22,242 bases of DNA, from contig NW_014577272.1 in the NCBI RefSeq assembly GCF_000485595.1, forward strand, positions 52,366-74,607, read 5' to 3'. Positions 20,601-22,242 of this stretch are shown piece by piece. The notes under the pieces were generated by a model. The model was not told the DNA's origin and did no database searches. It saw nothing but the letters and a program-made list of their open reading frames with translations. Origin of the DNA: Priapulus caudatus (lineage: Eukaryota > Priapulida > Priapulimorpha > Priapulimorphida > Priapulidae). The stretch's first letter is position 1. The number at the start of each line of letters is the position of its first letter. The translations under genes and the position numbers were made by a program.

Positions 20601-21341
20601 AATCTCTGTGTTGGATATGTACTATGATGACCTAGATATGTGTGTATTCATCTGCGAAAATTGCGTATTTCTGTGATCATGATCGATTATTGATCCGAAA
20701 GGGGGGAAGGTTACCGTGTCAATGTTCAATAGTTTTTCCTTTCGCAATATTCTAACACGGGATGGTTGTATTTTTACTGTGAGGATATGTATGCTATGGA
20801 TAGCGTACTGTAGCTTCTTTATGAGACACAGAGAAAACGGAGAACGGCGCCACCGCCTTTGCTTAGCTACTTCTGTCATGAAATTAAAACAAGCTGTTGA
20901 AACACTGCGCTAGCGCCTATCTAGCATGGCTCCGGTACGGGTGCGCTTGATTATAACTGTCATTTCAATTTATGCGGATCGCGTGAGCAGGAATGGCGGA
21001 ATTCTCTGCGGGTTGAAAAACACCGAAGCCATCAATTAACACAAAGATGTAAAACTTTGCAAGAATTACTTTGTGTTTCCCATCTACTTGTCTCAGGACT
21101 TGTTAAGCAATCGGTTTCAGGGTTAGACGACTCACCGGTAGAAGCAGAGGACGAAGAAAGAAGAGGATAACGGGGACAAGGACACGGAGGGGGAGGGGGA
21201 GAAGAAAGAAGAGCAAGGGTAGAATAAGAAAAAAGGTCATATGAGTAGCAAATACACGCTGTATAAAATATGGATGACAAAATATTGCAATTTGCAGTGT
21301 AAACGATTAATTCCTGCACCATAGAATACTGTACTTAATGC
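20601..21341. other. Non-coding stretch, nothing recognised
   Basis: Contains a purine-rich GGA/GAA tract at about 21145-21235 and nothing that resembles a gene. Confidence 0.35.
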
Positions 21342-21420
21342 TAGGGGCACACGAGCGATTTTTTCGAGCGATTTTGAAATTCGCGGCGATCGGGCGATAA
21401 AAATCGCTCGTGTGCCCCTA
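21342..21420. mobile_element. 79-bp palindromic mini-element with perfect 22-bp ends
   Basis: The first 16 bases are TAGGGGCACACGAGCG, continuing with ATTTTT. The last 22 bases are the exact complement. The middle repeats CGAGCGATTTT and GGGCGATAAA in both orientations. It is too small to encode anything and is most likely a MITE. CACACGAG also occurs in the larger element at 10941-11482. Confidence 0.7.
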
Positions 21421-22103
21421 CCATAAGGTTAGATGAATGTTTATTGCTCCGCTTTGCCACTTGGTGGCGGCGCAGGGCTGAAAATGGCACGTATCTGTTA
21501 AAGTTATTATAAGCCACACGCTGCAGTGCTGTGTGCGTTAGTCACTGTGTTGTGCTATATCGTATTTTAAATTGCTTTTCTTTTAAATTTCTAATAGAAA
21601 ATTGTCACTATGCGCCAATGTGAAATGTATTTAGAGAAGCATAATTAAAAAAACGGCACTGCTCTATTCTTTGGAGCCATCACGATATAACAATCAAAAT
21701 TAACTTTAATGTGAAGTGAAATAGAGTCGGCTGGCATAGTCAGTTGCATATACCGTTTAAATATAGCCTCAATACAATGCATATCACATAACAAAAAACG
21801 TTACGTATATATTTTCATACACAATGTGTGCAGAGTACGATTCTCCAGACCTGACCTCTATGTATGGGCGCCCTCTATCGGTCAACGTAGCATAATGGAT
21901 CATGCCACTTGCTCTCTAGTAGGGCAAATGAGTGAAACAAGGAATCAGGCTATTCTTATACACAAGAGTCTGGTACAGACGTTAGAATTTTTTGTGGGTA
22001 TCTTCATTTATCCAGCCTGGTGTTTCTATGCGTAGATTAAGATTACGTGGTTGCTAACATTGAATGTGTGAATCCAAAGTGTATCTTTTCTGTAATATGT
22101 AGC
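21421..22103. other. Non-coding stretch, nothing recognised
   Basis: A CTCF-like CCACTTGGTGGCGG lies at 21457-21470. An open frame at 21826-22035 has no homology I recognise and no splice context. Confidence 0.35.

Positions 22104-22242
<139 letters not shown>

Overview
The window looks like nuclear DNA of an invertebrate animal. Its two recognisable genes are broken by short GT-AG introns (one is GC-AG). It is crowded with (CA)n, (GA)n, (TA)n and (GATA)n microsatellites and small palindromic non-autonomous elements. A short interstitial (AACCCT)n block matches the TTAGGG telomere type common in molluscs, annelids, echinoderms and many other non-insect animals. A lophotrochozoan or similar marine invertebrate is my guess, but nothing here fixes the phylum. 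There is no bacterial or viral operon, rRNA, CRISPR array or confident tRNA.

Layout. Positions 680-4820 hold a seven-exon gene on + for a secreted phosphatidylethanolamine-binding protein (PEBP; the RKIP, OV-16 and FT superfamily). It has an unusual C-terminal tail of tandem 11-residue units, almost every one carrying an N-glycosylation sequon. Positions 4821-9560 are non-coding: microsatellites, a CpG-rich segment at about 5990-6660 that may hold the promoter and 5' untranslated exon of the next gene, and a small element sitting between two (TA)n tracts. Positions 9625-13077 hold a second, five-exon PEBP gene on the same strand. It has a signal peptide and a C-terminal hydrophobic segment that looks like a GPI-anchor signal. 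Its third intron contains a 542-bp inverted-repeat element. A near-perfect palindrome of about 370 bp follows at 13462-13830.

From 13850 to the end I find only one further coding candidate, an orphan first exon at 18769-18876. The rest is microsatellite, a diverged tandem array of about 178-bp units with telomere-like hexamers in its last unit (about 17160-18110), and a 79-bp perfect-ended palindrome at 21342-21420.

The two PEBP genes are tandem paralogues. They share a signal-peptide exon ending in phase 0, a second exon ending in phase 0 just after a conserved Cys, and phase-1 introns splitting the Asp codon of the DPD motif and the Gly codon before HRY. They differ in one extra intron in the first gene and in how the protein ends: a glycosylated repeat tail in one, a probable membrane anchor in the other. 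This suggests a soluble and a tethered extracellular lipid- or ligand-binding protein made from one ancestral gene. The functional reading is inference; the exon structures are read directly from the sequence.
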